Source of the DNA: Perkinsus olseni
Lineage: Eukaryota > Perkinsozoa > Perkinsida > Perkinsidae
NCBI GenBank assembly: GCA_013115135.1
Contig: JABANP010000209.1
Location: forward strand, 21,872-85,871
Reading direction: 5' to 3'
DNA: 64,000 nucleotides
Shown: piece after piece, positions 21,785 through 31,000 of the stretch
Layout: each line of letters starts with the position of its first letter
How positions within the stretch are numbered: the first letter of the stretch is position 1
Made by a program: the position numbers and the translations under genes
The notes under the pieces: generated by a model
What the model saw: the letters and a program-made list of their open reading frames with translations, nothing else
Told to the model about the DNA's origin: nothing
The model's database searches: none

Positions 21785-22009
21785 AATTCCGTGCAGAGAG
21801 GAAGTAGACACCAGATACCAACGCAACACAACCACGGGAGGTTGTGATGAGGTAATTGCAGTGAATATACAATAGTTTGTTGATTCTAGCGAGACGGAGA
21901 CAACAGTGAAACGCTGGGCGAACTAAGACCTTCGTCAAAGATACACCTCAGCGCATCTTGCTCACTTATGAAGTCTCAACGCGGCTGAGTTGATGGGTTC
22001 AGGGAACTC
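21785..22009 (-). repeat. LTR (5' LTR of outer element)
   Basis: Matches 8968-9192. In element orientation the LTR is followed within 11 bp by the polyprotein ATG. No convincing tRNA-complementary primer site starting with TGG adjoins it. Confidence 0.85.
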
Positions 22010-22392
22010 CCGACGTCATCGATCACAAGGGCGCTCACTCCTCGCAAGGAGACGCCAGGCGCGCTCTTTCGAGTAGCTCGAAAAATCGTTTCCAACCACT
22101 TTGATGGGGGTTATGTTGTTCCCCGAAGGGTCAGTAGCAGAGCAGAGCATGAGAACAGACTGGCGGTAGTGCGCAATCCTCCCATCTCGCGTCCAGCGCT
22201 TCCTCATACTTGCGTAATCATGGCGGTCATCCACTACAGCCTGATAGGTCTCCTCTCGGCCACTCTTGCGGAGGCCGCAGCCCTACGTAGCACCTCCAGT
22301 AAGATCTTCCCAACCCCGAGGTCGAATGTCACCGAATGGAAGAAAGCTTTCATGGACCAAGACGTGAGGATTCCTCTCTGTGTTGAGAGAGC
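22010..22392. repeat. tRNA-Pro repeat, right half of interrupted copy
   Basis: Homologous to about 1960-2342 and continuous with 8967 before the outer insertion. It includes the upstream region and exon 1 of the gene starting at 22220. The outer element therefore sits about 210 bp upstream of that ATG. Confidence 0.85.
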
Positions 22393-23096
22393 TAGGCGTA
22401 GCTCTTCAGAAACTGTCCTCATAACAGCTGATAGAATTGATGACTGCGATGATGACTACATCATTAGTTTCTTCTTTGCAGATATTCATCTTCGAAGGCC
22501 ATGCGGGCTGTGACATTATGATGGGTAGATTTATCGTCAAGTCTCCGTCTTTTCTCTTTCGCTCTTGATAAAAACGCAGAGGTTGTGAAGACTACATTCA
22601 AGGACGAAGATGGAAAAGAATATGAATTGTAAGTTTCGTAATGAGCTGTGGAGAACCGTGCAAATGATTATCAGCGATAATCCATCACCAATGATTGGTG
22701 ATGACCAATGCCTCCTCACTTTTTAGCGTTAAAGAACATCACAGCGGGGGGTTCTACGGCTCAGTAGGACGACGATGCCGTGGAAAAAAGATAGTTGCTA
22801 GAGGAGTCCAAGGGGGATGGGAGCTGCTGGAGGAGGCTGGATTATTGCCCTTGACCCATCTTCCGCCAGAAGCTAAGGAGGTTCTCAAGGAAAACCTAGA
22901 ATGGGACCTGAAACGACACCAGCTATCGAAGAGGAACTGTCTCGCCATGGCGGAGGTTATTCTCAATAATCCTCCGTCCGGATATAAGAACAGGAAACCC
23001 GAATCTTGGATACCCCAGTTTTACAGGAAGAATGCCCACAAAATGAGGGATATCGTGGGCGACATGAAGAATGCGCGTGTGATATTCAGTGATTGA
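22220..23096 (+). CDS. Putative secreted protein, four exons
   Basis: Model: exon 1 at 22220-22363 (ATG to GTGAGG donor), exon 2 at 22482-22524, exon 3 at 22580-22628 (GTAAGT donor) and exon 4 at 22727-23096 (TGA). The introns of 118, 55 and 98 nt all end in AG, and the frame closes to 201 residues. The N-terminus (MAVIHYSLIGLLSATLAEAAA) looks like a signal peptide. An NVT glycosylation site follows. The C-terminal exon is basic and helical (LPPEAKEVLKENLEWDLKRHQ). I do not recognise the family. The exon 1 donor is also conserved as GTAAGA in the duplicate at 2170-2313, which supports the exon border. The exon 2 borders are the weakest part. The BEL/Pao-like element lies just upstream. Confidence 0.6.
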
Positions 23097-23913
23097 AGGA
23101 ATACTGCTGATCTCAATTCTACTGGGCTCGCTTGTCTATTTATCGCCATCCCTTACCCCATATCTATCGCCATGTTTGTGTGTGTTCGACTATGAGAAAA
23201 TGATCTTCCGTGTTGAAAGTGCTGACGGAAATCCTTCGTAACGACCAGATGGCTTGCTAATCATTGCGGACTCGGAGAGCAAACCCTAACGAATCGGTAA
23301 CCCATCCACCAGAGATCTTCAGGACGCCTATCAGCTACTGCATCGTCATCCTGGATCACACGTCGAAGTACGTGTGATTGTGTAGTCTCAAAAAAGACCT
23401 ACCTCTCGGCGTTATCAGCTCTCGGTCGTACTTTATCGGTGAAGCCAGCAATGACGAGCGTATCTATCGCCATCCCTTACCTTATATCAAAAATACTGCA
23501 AGATTCAGTCTCGTAACTATTCGATCCTTGTCGGGAGGAATCTTCGATTATAATTCGACTCGATGAAGGGCGATCATGGTAGATAATCGAAGCCTCGAAT
23601 TGGGATTCTATGTGAACGGATGTTCTATACCCTATCCACCGATATTCTTCTATCGGAAGCAACCTGCCTTGAACCACCCTCTCCTCATTGACCTACCTTT
23701 CCCCTTCCAGGCGGTGAAAGCCGACTGGATTAGGGCCAATTAACGGGGCGATTCTTGGAATCCAAGAATCGCCAAGAATCCAAGACTTGGATGGGAGTGA
23801 CGTGGAGCCGGCAGCTCTTGCGGGTGGTCGTTGAAATTGTTCAAGGCGTAACGATGACATTACGTACTGTATTTAGGGATTTGAAGGGAAGGGAAAGGAA
23901 ACATATCTAACAA
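23097..23913. other. No supported gene
   Basis: Intergenic. A short direct repeat around TATCGCCATCCCTTACC occurs near 23139 and 23466. No frame with a recognisable signature was seen. Confidence 0.5.
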
Positions 23914-23985
23914 GGGCTGTGCCGAGAATTGAACTCGGGACCTCTCGCACCCTAAGCGAGAATCATACCACTAGACCACACAGCC
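23914..23985 (-). tRNA. tRNA-Pro (AGG), third copy
   Basis: Identical over 72 nt to the gene at 1185-1256. It is separated by 241 bp from the fourth copy and in the same orientation. Confidence 0.95.
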
Positions 23986-24000
23986 GAATAAGCATATTGT

Positions 24001-24298
24001 AGTAATAGTAGCGCTGCCAGATGGAAAATAATCATGACCGACTGCCCCTGCCATACCTCACCATATGCAGCCTCATGCTACCAACAATCAGCGACGACAA
24101 CGGTCCGATATTCATCAGATGAATTTCATCTTGAACCTTCTCCTACACCACAATGTTCTACTTCCACTCGTTATGTGAGTAAATGCTATACAAGCAACTA
24201 TATCTGGAAGAACAACAAGCGGAAGAGGGCTGTGCCGAGAATTGAACTCGGGACCTCTCGCACCCTAAGCGAGAATCATACCACTAGACCACACAGCC
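24001..24298. repeat. Segmental repeat with tRNA-Pro, copy 2
   Basis: Matches 957-1256 including the tRNA gene, with a low level of substitutions. The homology ends at the tRNA boundary at 24298, and the sequence beyond is unrelated to 1257 onward. Confidence 0.85.
24227..24298 (-). tRNA. tRNA-Pro (AGG), fourth copy
   Basis: Identical 72-nt sequence with the same anticodon arm. The flank to the left is the shared repeat, as for copy 1. Confidence 0.95.
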
Positions 24299-24928
24299 GA
24301 ACATATACCCTACACGCACTATCAAGATGCTACCTAATTAAAAGCCTCCGAGGCATGGGACAATCTAAAAAACTGTACCTCTCCGCTTAACACCTAACCT
24401 CCTGAAAATTCCTCATACATATGTCTCCCGCAAGAGGCATCGTAAGACTCTGAAAGCTCTCCTGCCGGCGACTTTATAACGCCCAGTGGTGGTAACGACC
24501 CAACAGGCCATGGTCTCCGCAATGCTTACGTCACTAGGCTTCCCATCCGCGAGGCTTGGGTCAGAATTTGATCTGGCCAGAACTTCACAATGATAGTGCC
24601 GTCACTGAGGTTCATCCCGACCTCTACGCCAGCCCGAATCCAGACTCCGTCCGGCCACATCCCGTGTTGCTGGCGAGATCCGACTGTGTGTCATCGACAC
24701 ACGAAGATAATGATACGTCCGAGATCAATTCCGAGGACGCAAGACGAACAACAAACCACCTAACTTAGTGCTGCTCGTGGGAAACTGTCCAAGTCAAAAT
24801 TGAGCACCATAAACACAAATACAGCCCCGTAATTATTGATTAACTATCAACCCAACTCGTAAAGACTCAGCTGAAATAAACCTATACCAGTCTCAGAAAC
24901 ACTCTAACGACCATACGTTCCAATTAAC
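24299..24928. other. No supported gene
   Basis: Intergenic region between the tRNA-Pro gene and the 3' end of the p32-family gene. Open frames are short and show no signature. Confidence 0.5.
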
Positions 24929-26217
24929 TTAGTTTCCACCGACAACCTGCAAACACACATAACAAAACTCCGCGCGAAAAACACAGCTTACCGCCTTGAG
25001 CTGAGATAGCCATCTCATGTACTCCCTCTGTTCCTTATCAAGCGCCGTAGCGTCAATGAAGTCGCACACAGCGTCAGTCAGGCCGACCTCAGCAAGATAC
25101 TCATCAAACGCTTCCTGCATGTTGTCATCGAGATCCTCGAATTCAGGCCCGTTGTAGCTTGACGCAGATTCCTTTTCGGCGACCGAAGTGAAGGCACGGC
25201 AGTTTCCGACGACATAACGATGACCCTCACCAGCAGCAGTACCTGGGAAGAATCACATAGCTTAGACGAAGCCCGAAAATGAAATTCGGATCCTAGATCA
25301 CACCGAGCAGGCCAGCGAAGAGCATGAGGAAAGAAGTCAAAGCGCCAACAATCGGACACTCGGAAAAATCGACAAAACAACAATAACGGTAGAGGCGACG
25401 ACCCGCTATAGTGCCTTACTGCAGTAAAAGATCAATCCTTGACCAGCCTTATTCTCGACGGTCACAGTGAAATCAGTTGCCTCGGCGGGCTCCATGTTCT
25501 CCTCACCCTGGGCATTAACCATCATTCGTTGATCGAACCTCGAGCGACCTACCCTCCATGCCGTCGAAGCCAGCGTCGTTGAAGGGGCTGGTGAGCTGCC
25601 ACTCGACGACAGCGGTCTTGTCTCCTGGGAGCTGTCGGGTGATACTCATGTTCACGTCTCCCTCAACCTCTTGGAACTTCCAAGTCTGGTCGGCCAAGAA
25701 CTGCTTGCAGATGGCGGGCTGCTCGTAACTACAGGGAAAAATAGATTATGCCGTTGATGACGACTTTCGGAAAAATGGTGACCGAAGAACACAAAAGTAA
25801 GAAATAAAATTCGTGTCAACGTCAACGTCAGCGACGTTGCAAATCATAACCAGTCATGACAGAGCGACTACCGCAATGACCGGGAAAACGTGGATCATAG
25901 GGTCAAGGGAACCGAAGAAAGAACAGAACAAGAGAGAACGCAACACTACATGAAGACAGAATGACGATTAACGAGGGGAGTGCGGAGTAGAGCTTACGAT
26001 TCTTTTTCGTGTTGAAGTTCAGATCCGAGGGACTTGTTCAACTTAGCGCATGCAGGACTGGAGAAGGCCACCGATGACATGCGCATGAGACCTGAAAGCA
26101 CGAAGCAACATCGTGAAACGCAAGGATCGACCCAAGATACTTACCTAAGGAGCGAGCAGCAACAGCTCGAGTGGCCACGACGGGAGCGTACTTGACGGCA
26201 ACTCGGGAGATCATCAT
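24929..26217 (-). CDS. Mitochondrial p32/MAM33-family glycoprotein
   Basis: Acidic matrix protein of the p32/MAM33 (C1QBP) family, which acts in mitochondria in ribosome and respiratory-chain biogenesis. Exons: 26217-26145, 26091-25998, 25728 to about 25554, 25507-25420, 25242-24992 and 24946-24929, giving about 232 residues. The N-terminus (MMISRVAVKYAPVV...RAVAARS) is a typical matrix-targeting peptide. Family marks in order are a LNKSLGSELQHEKES helix, the strands NMSITRQ and DKTAVVEWQL, then TDFTVTVENKAG. The C-terminal part has YNGPEFEDLDDNMQEAF, a YLAEVGL motif and EYMRWLSQLK. Introns are 53, 269, 45-46, 177 and 45 nt. At the third intron the frame closes only if the GGG at the donor is GG, which suggests one extra G in the assembly. 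The gene is divergent from the EF-hand gene. Confidence 0.88.
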
Positions 26218-26777
26218 TATTGAATGTAATTGGAAGTTCACACTAGAAAACACACGACGATTCTGCAAGCAATCGAGCCACCCTCGCTGAACTACCACCG
26301 CGAACGAGCGTTGATCAAAGTGCTACTTGCGCGCGCGTGCGTCATGTAGATCTCGCACGCCCGGATAATCGATATCATTTCGTTGTGTCTCTCGGCGCAT
26401 CTTTGATCTTCATCTCTTACACGAATGACCAAAGTGTTCTCGTGAAAGTTGTGCGACTTTGTGACTCTCGGAAGTAGGGAGTTAATCAATCTGGGATGAG
26501 AAACTGTGCAGGAAGTTTTTTATCAAAGTATCTTGAGGTTACTCATGTAAGATACAAAATAGTCGCCGTGGACGATTCGCGGTTAAGCTGTTTTAACAAC
26601 GATACCCGTCGGACCATCCAGTCAAGTGGTGGGCCGAATCTGTGCGTTTCATCGATCGATCTAACATGGGCTGCCCTAAAATTACGACCCCGATACTAGC
26701 ACCTCGATTAACGAACCCAACTTCCTCTACCGCCCGTTCCCGTTCTATGGCTCGCTCCACTTTCCTAGCGTACGGAC
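26218..26777. promoter_or_regulatory. Shared upstream region of two divergent genes
   Basis: 560 bp between the p32-family ATG (26217, minus) and the first candidate ATG of the EF-hand gene (26778, plus). No core promoter motif is identified. A GTATCTT-N14-AAGATAC hairpin lies at 26528-26555. Confidence 0.45.
26528..26555 (+). other. Recurrent hairpin GTATCTT-N14-AAGATAC, copy 2
   Basis: Arms at 26528-26534 and 26549-26555 with a 14-nt loop containing ACTCATGT, similar to the GCTCAACGT in the loop of copy 1. Confidence 0.7.
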
Positions 26778-27999
26778 ATGGCCAGGTTAGAGACGATGGT
26801 GAAACCCCTGCCTAGCAAATCGAAAGTCGCAAGAACGGGAATAGTTCAGTGCAATTGGTTTGAGCGGTATCTCCACAGGGAGGCGATCCAGGTTCGAGTC
26901 TATGGGAAGGGTTTTGAATTTTCGTTTTTAGTGGCATCCTGTTTCCCTCCCAATGGTACAGGTGGGCTTCACGGAGGAAGTTGAATTGGCTCGGGTTGAA
27001 GTAAGTCCGATTGGTTTGATGCAGATTGATGACGCCGTTGATTCACCAGAATCTTAATCCTCACAACAGACAAGAGTACCTCGAGCGGGTGTTCGCCAAG
27101 TTTGATACGGTAAGATAGTATCTTTGCTCGACTCTGGCAAGATATGAACAAGGTCGAGTTGAAGACTTTGTTGATTAGGATGGCAGTGGTGAGATTGAGT
27201 ACCCCGAGCTTCTTGCAGCCATGCGATTCCTTGGGATCCAGACCAACTCATTTATCGTTAAGAAACTATTCGCAGACATGGACCAAGTGAGAACGTCACC
27301 TGCCGGGATCGATCCGGGGACCTTTCGATCGTCAGGACAAATCCGGTACCATTGACGTAGAAGAGTTCATAGAATTCTTCTTCAAAGTTAAGAGGTTGGA
27401 TGATCTCAAAGAGGAGTTGACGTACCGGCGGAAGCAGTATATCTTCCGACACAGAATTCTCAACATGTAAGACAACATCGGAATTTTCCGGGGAAAAGAA
27501 ATTTTTCGAAACATTTTCAAAAATGGGTAAAATAGAAATGCAAATTAATTAATATCCTCGAAAGCGTCGCTACCGGGAATCGAACCCGGGCTGCCTCATG
27601 ATCAGGTACATCGTTGTCCTCTTCATCACTGTCTTCATCCTAGTAATCATCTACCTCTCCGATGTGGCAACTTCTGGCTCCTCCGCAATTGAAGAGTAGC
27701 GATAATAATTTCGTGGCGCGCGACACATTTTCTTCCCTCGGCAGTGCTCCCGAAGAGAAGTCCTCAACCCCGCCCATCTTAGTGGCGATCATAGCCCTCG
27801 GCGGCCTCCTCGTCGTCACAATCTCGTACGTCGTTATTGCTCCCATTATAATGATGAAGTAAGAGTATCTTTTCATACCAACTTTTTCACAACTCATCGC
27901 TCGCTCTGGGTAAGAAACGCTTTTCCAGAAATTTTCAGGAACAACGGAGAAGATTTCCGCATCAGCAATTTCGCCATCGCTCCTTCGGTTTCCAGTTAA
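26778..27999 (+). CDS. EF-hand calcium-binding membrane protein
   Basis: Well-supported exons: 26962-27000 (GTAAGT donor), 27050-27109, 27179-27286, 27336-27466, 27606 to about 27698, then about 27759-27858, and 27939-27999 (TAA). The product has two EF-hands. FDTDGSGEIEYPEL is split by intron 27110-27178, and DQDKSGTIDVEEF by intron 27287-27335. All calcium-ligand positions are present. Two hydrophobic segments follow (YIVVLFITVFILVIIYL and ILVAIIALGGLLVVTISYVV), so it is probably a calcium-sensing membrane protein. The 5' end is unresolved: ATG 26778 (MARLETM) is a candidate first exon. The junction near 27699-27758 is also uncertain, since the only in-frame solutions use a weak GTGGCA donor or non-canonical borders between GAAGAG direct repeats. 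Confidence 0.7.
26842..26905 (+). other. Degenerate tRNA-like sequence, probably intronic
   Basis: TAGTTCAGTGCAATTGG resembles an A box and D arm (GTTCA pairs with TGAGC). GGTTCGAGTC about 49 nt downstream resembles a B box. The anticodon and T stems do not pair well, so it is a decayed tRNA-derived sequence rather than a tRNA gene. Confidence 0.45.
27118..27145 (+). other. Recurrent hairpin, copy 3 (inside intron)
   Basis: GTATCTT (27118-27124), a 14-nt loop and AAGATAT (27139-27145, the last pair G-T) lie within intron 27110-27178 of the EF-hand gene, 8 nt after the donor. Confidence 0.65.
27287..27335 (+). other. 49-nt intron with inverted T-arm motif
   Basis: GTGAGA...CAG intron. It splits the calcium-binding loop of the second EF-hand in frame. 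Its reverse complement reads CCCCGGATCGATCCCGGC, a T-arm-like stem-loop. It is similar along its length to the intron at 31778-31827 of the next gene. Confidence 0.75.
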
Positions 28000-28058
28000 G
28001 GGTAAAATTTTCAATAATTTCGTATTTTTTCCTTTTTTCTTTTTCTCGTGACCGGACC

Positions 28059-31000
28059 ATGCACAGAAACGACCGTATTTTTTATCGGAAAAAATCTTCA
28101 TTTCTTTCGAATATTTTCTTTTCAGGTACAAAAAACGTCAGGACGAAAAAAGCGGCGAACCAAACTATTTTACTCGCCAGCGTTCTGTTGGTAATAAATG
28201 GTAGCACTCTAGCGGAGCGAAGCTCTCCTCAACCAGACCTTTGCCGAAATCAGAGCTACTTCGAGCGAGCTAACTCCTGGCAAGTGCAAGGATTCGATGG
28301 TGGGCAGAGGGCGCGAGTTCCATCCCTGGTGGAGGTATTCTCCGGTATATCAGGTTCCGCGGCGAGATCGAGTTTTCAGGGCAAAAATAATGATGATAAG
28401 GTGAGTGGGGGGTATTTGCATTTATCGACATGCGAGATTTATGCTACTTTCCCATTATCAACCGCTACGCGACTTCGCCGATCCACATTGAAGCTGCCTG
28501 TGAAATAATAGTTTTTTAACCCTCCCGTAATGAGTGGACGGCGAAAATTCTTCTGAGAGGAGCCGAGAATTCATAGCATTGGCATGATCACAGAGGTTCT
28601 ATTGAAAACAATAGTAAACTCAACATTAAAGCCAAGAGTCTGACGGACTATTTCGTTCTTGGCCAGCTTCAACCTAGGATACCCTCCTCGATTGCAGTAC
28701 GCGGCCGCTGAATCGTCACGCGCCACGAAATTATCTCCCTGCTCAGGTGCACAGGTCCTTCGTCCGCCAGGCGTCGGGATTGTCTGCGGCGGGCCCGACG
28801 GTTTTACCGCAACTGCAAATTCAACGTAGGGGAAAATTTCCTGAAAATATCCTAAATTTTCCGGGACTTTTTTTATTTTCTTAGCTTTCACGGGATTCCA
28901 CCCTAACGGTAACAAGGCGTCACGGTTGGAAGGGCCGACGAGATGTTTTAACCCATTGAACATGAAAAAATATGCCTGGCAACCTCCGCCTCCTAGGGGG
29001 GTTTAATTTACCTCGGTGTTCAATGCTGGCGAGTAGAGTTGGGGGAGGGGTGCTACCTGACCTCGTCTGTATCTTGCGCGGGTGAGATAAAGATACGTCG
29101 GCGAAGCCGAGCGGAAGTTGCCCGTGGATTTTCGTTCCCATATGACTCGTCTCAATGCCGCCGATGAGAACAGTAAATGCGAAACGACAGCGAAGCTCAT
29201 AGTAATCGCGATACGAAAAGCGCTCGCCCAGTTGATCGATTATGTTCGTAGGGAGTGGATCTTCAAGAAGAAGCCCACTTTCATTGGATTGTCGACTTGG
29301 CAGCGCACTGCAGCCTTCCACCGGAATGGAAAGCGTTTGCGGAGGAGAGCACGGGTCAAGTGGCGTATTATCATCCGAGGTTGAAGGTGGGAGAATATCT
29401 TTAGGTTGACCTGATGTTTTATGTGAATATCTTTTCAGCTGCTTCAAAAGATTCATCCGATGTTAGCAAGATTCAAGCATCTCGTGGATAAACAGAGGGA
29501 GTTCATCGAAAAAAATGAGAGGTAAATTTTTCGACTAATTGTGTATTTGAAAAATTATGGCAATCTTAGGATTTCCCGATTTTCAGACCGACCGGGCAGA
29601 TGGCGGAGGAAAAGATGCTCGGCCAAATTTCGATTCTACTAGGAGAATCGATGAACCGCGCTCACCGGTAGGTATCGAACCCGTACAGGTTCGAATCCCG
29701 ACAGGTGTATTTTTCCTGTCAGAGAACTGCCCCCCGCAACCCCTGAGATCGTGGAGTCGCTTTGCATTCTCCTCAACATCAATTCCGTGGCGGACTATCA
29801 CTTGGCGGGGGTTGTCAAGCATTCGCTAGACGAGTAGGAAGCTTGTTCGGGTCAAAAGATATTCTTTCGGCTGCGCAAAGATACTCTGCAAAGATACAAT
29901 TCAATTGCTTCGTGCTACCGTTACAGCTATAACCGATTTTTGGTAATTTCTAAAGTCACTCCTGGACATTCCTTATTATCAGCATCATTCTGATACCACA
30001 CCGTCCCCTATTGACTTTTCTCTTCGCGGTCCAGTCAGAACAGTTCCTCTAGGGAATTGCGCGGGGCTATTTGGGAGTGGACGAAGAGATTCTTGACAGG
30101 GAGAAGCTCATAGGAAGCGCAGCTTCATTGAGACCGTCCATATTTCCATGCGCTGCGCGAGCATGCAGAAGGCAGCTTTCTTCACTGTCATTAACGTCGT
30201 TCGAGGCCAACAAAAAAAATTGCTATTTCTTCTACTGGCTGGGGTGAAAACACGCGCAGAAAAATTTAGTTTTCGCGGTTGAAAGAATTTGCTTTTAATT
30301 GTTTCCTCATTTTTCATCAGATTTGTCGAGCGACAATATGCGCTCACGAGTATGATCGACAGTCCATGCACTCCGGTGGGGTTCGTGAGAACTATCAGAC
30401 GAGAACAGGTGACGGACCGTCGTCGTGATTTGCGAAAGGTGTGGTATTATAAGCAGATTCGCCGGGAAGTGACCGACAAACACGAAGACGTAGTCATCTG
30501 TCAAGGTCAGTCCTTCTGATCGAGTAGGTAATTTCAAAGAATCTTTCAGAATGCGAAGAGCTTGCTGCGGCCCTCAAGTGCGATCCATGCAAAGATTTTT
30601 TCTGTCGGGGGTGCTTCGAGAAAACTCACGCGACGGGGAACCGAAAGAAGCATCTTACCGTTGGTGGGTGCGGAGGTGTTGAGCGTTTTTCGAACTCGAA
30701 AATTCTTCTCGTTGAATGCCGTCATTCGACTGAAACCATATCAACAACGGGTCGCACGAACTGTCTTATTGAATCCTGCAAGAAAGCGAATCGCCTTGTT
30801 ACACTTTCCATGGATCTCGGTGCGAATGAAGGAGAATTACTCGAAAAAATGGGTAAAACTTGAGATGTGGGATAAGTCGTTATTACTGTGGGTTAAAGCG
30901 TAGGTCGTTATATATTATTACTCCCTACGGTTCTCTCTAGCGAATAATAAAAGAAAAGATTCTTTTGGTTGGATTTCGGATCGATTTTCCGAGCGAATGA

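Larger units (their letters stand above)
8968..22009 (-). mobile_element. BEL/Pao-like LTR retrotransposon (hosts a nested element)
   Basis: Direct repeats 8968-9192 and 21785-22009 (225 bp) differ at about one base and bound a minus-strand pol. Flanks match the uninterrupted repeat at 1185-2342, so the empty site is in the same window. CCCG borders both ends and may be the target duplication. Internal order on the minus strand is: LTR, a long Ser/Pro-rich region, RT, RNase H, a 2.25-kb interruption, integrase, a 45-bp minisatellite, the nested Ty3-like element, the rest of the C-terminus, LTR. Without the nested element the length is about 8.3 kb. Near-identical LTRs indicate a recent insertion. 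Confidence 0.85.

Noticed and set aside
27570..27600. T-arm sequences in introns as real tRNA genes
   Set aside because: No matching acceptor, D or anticodon arms can be folded around them.
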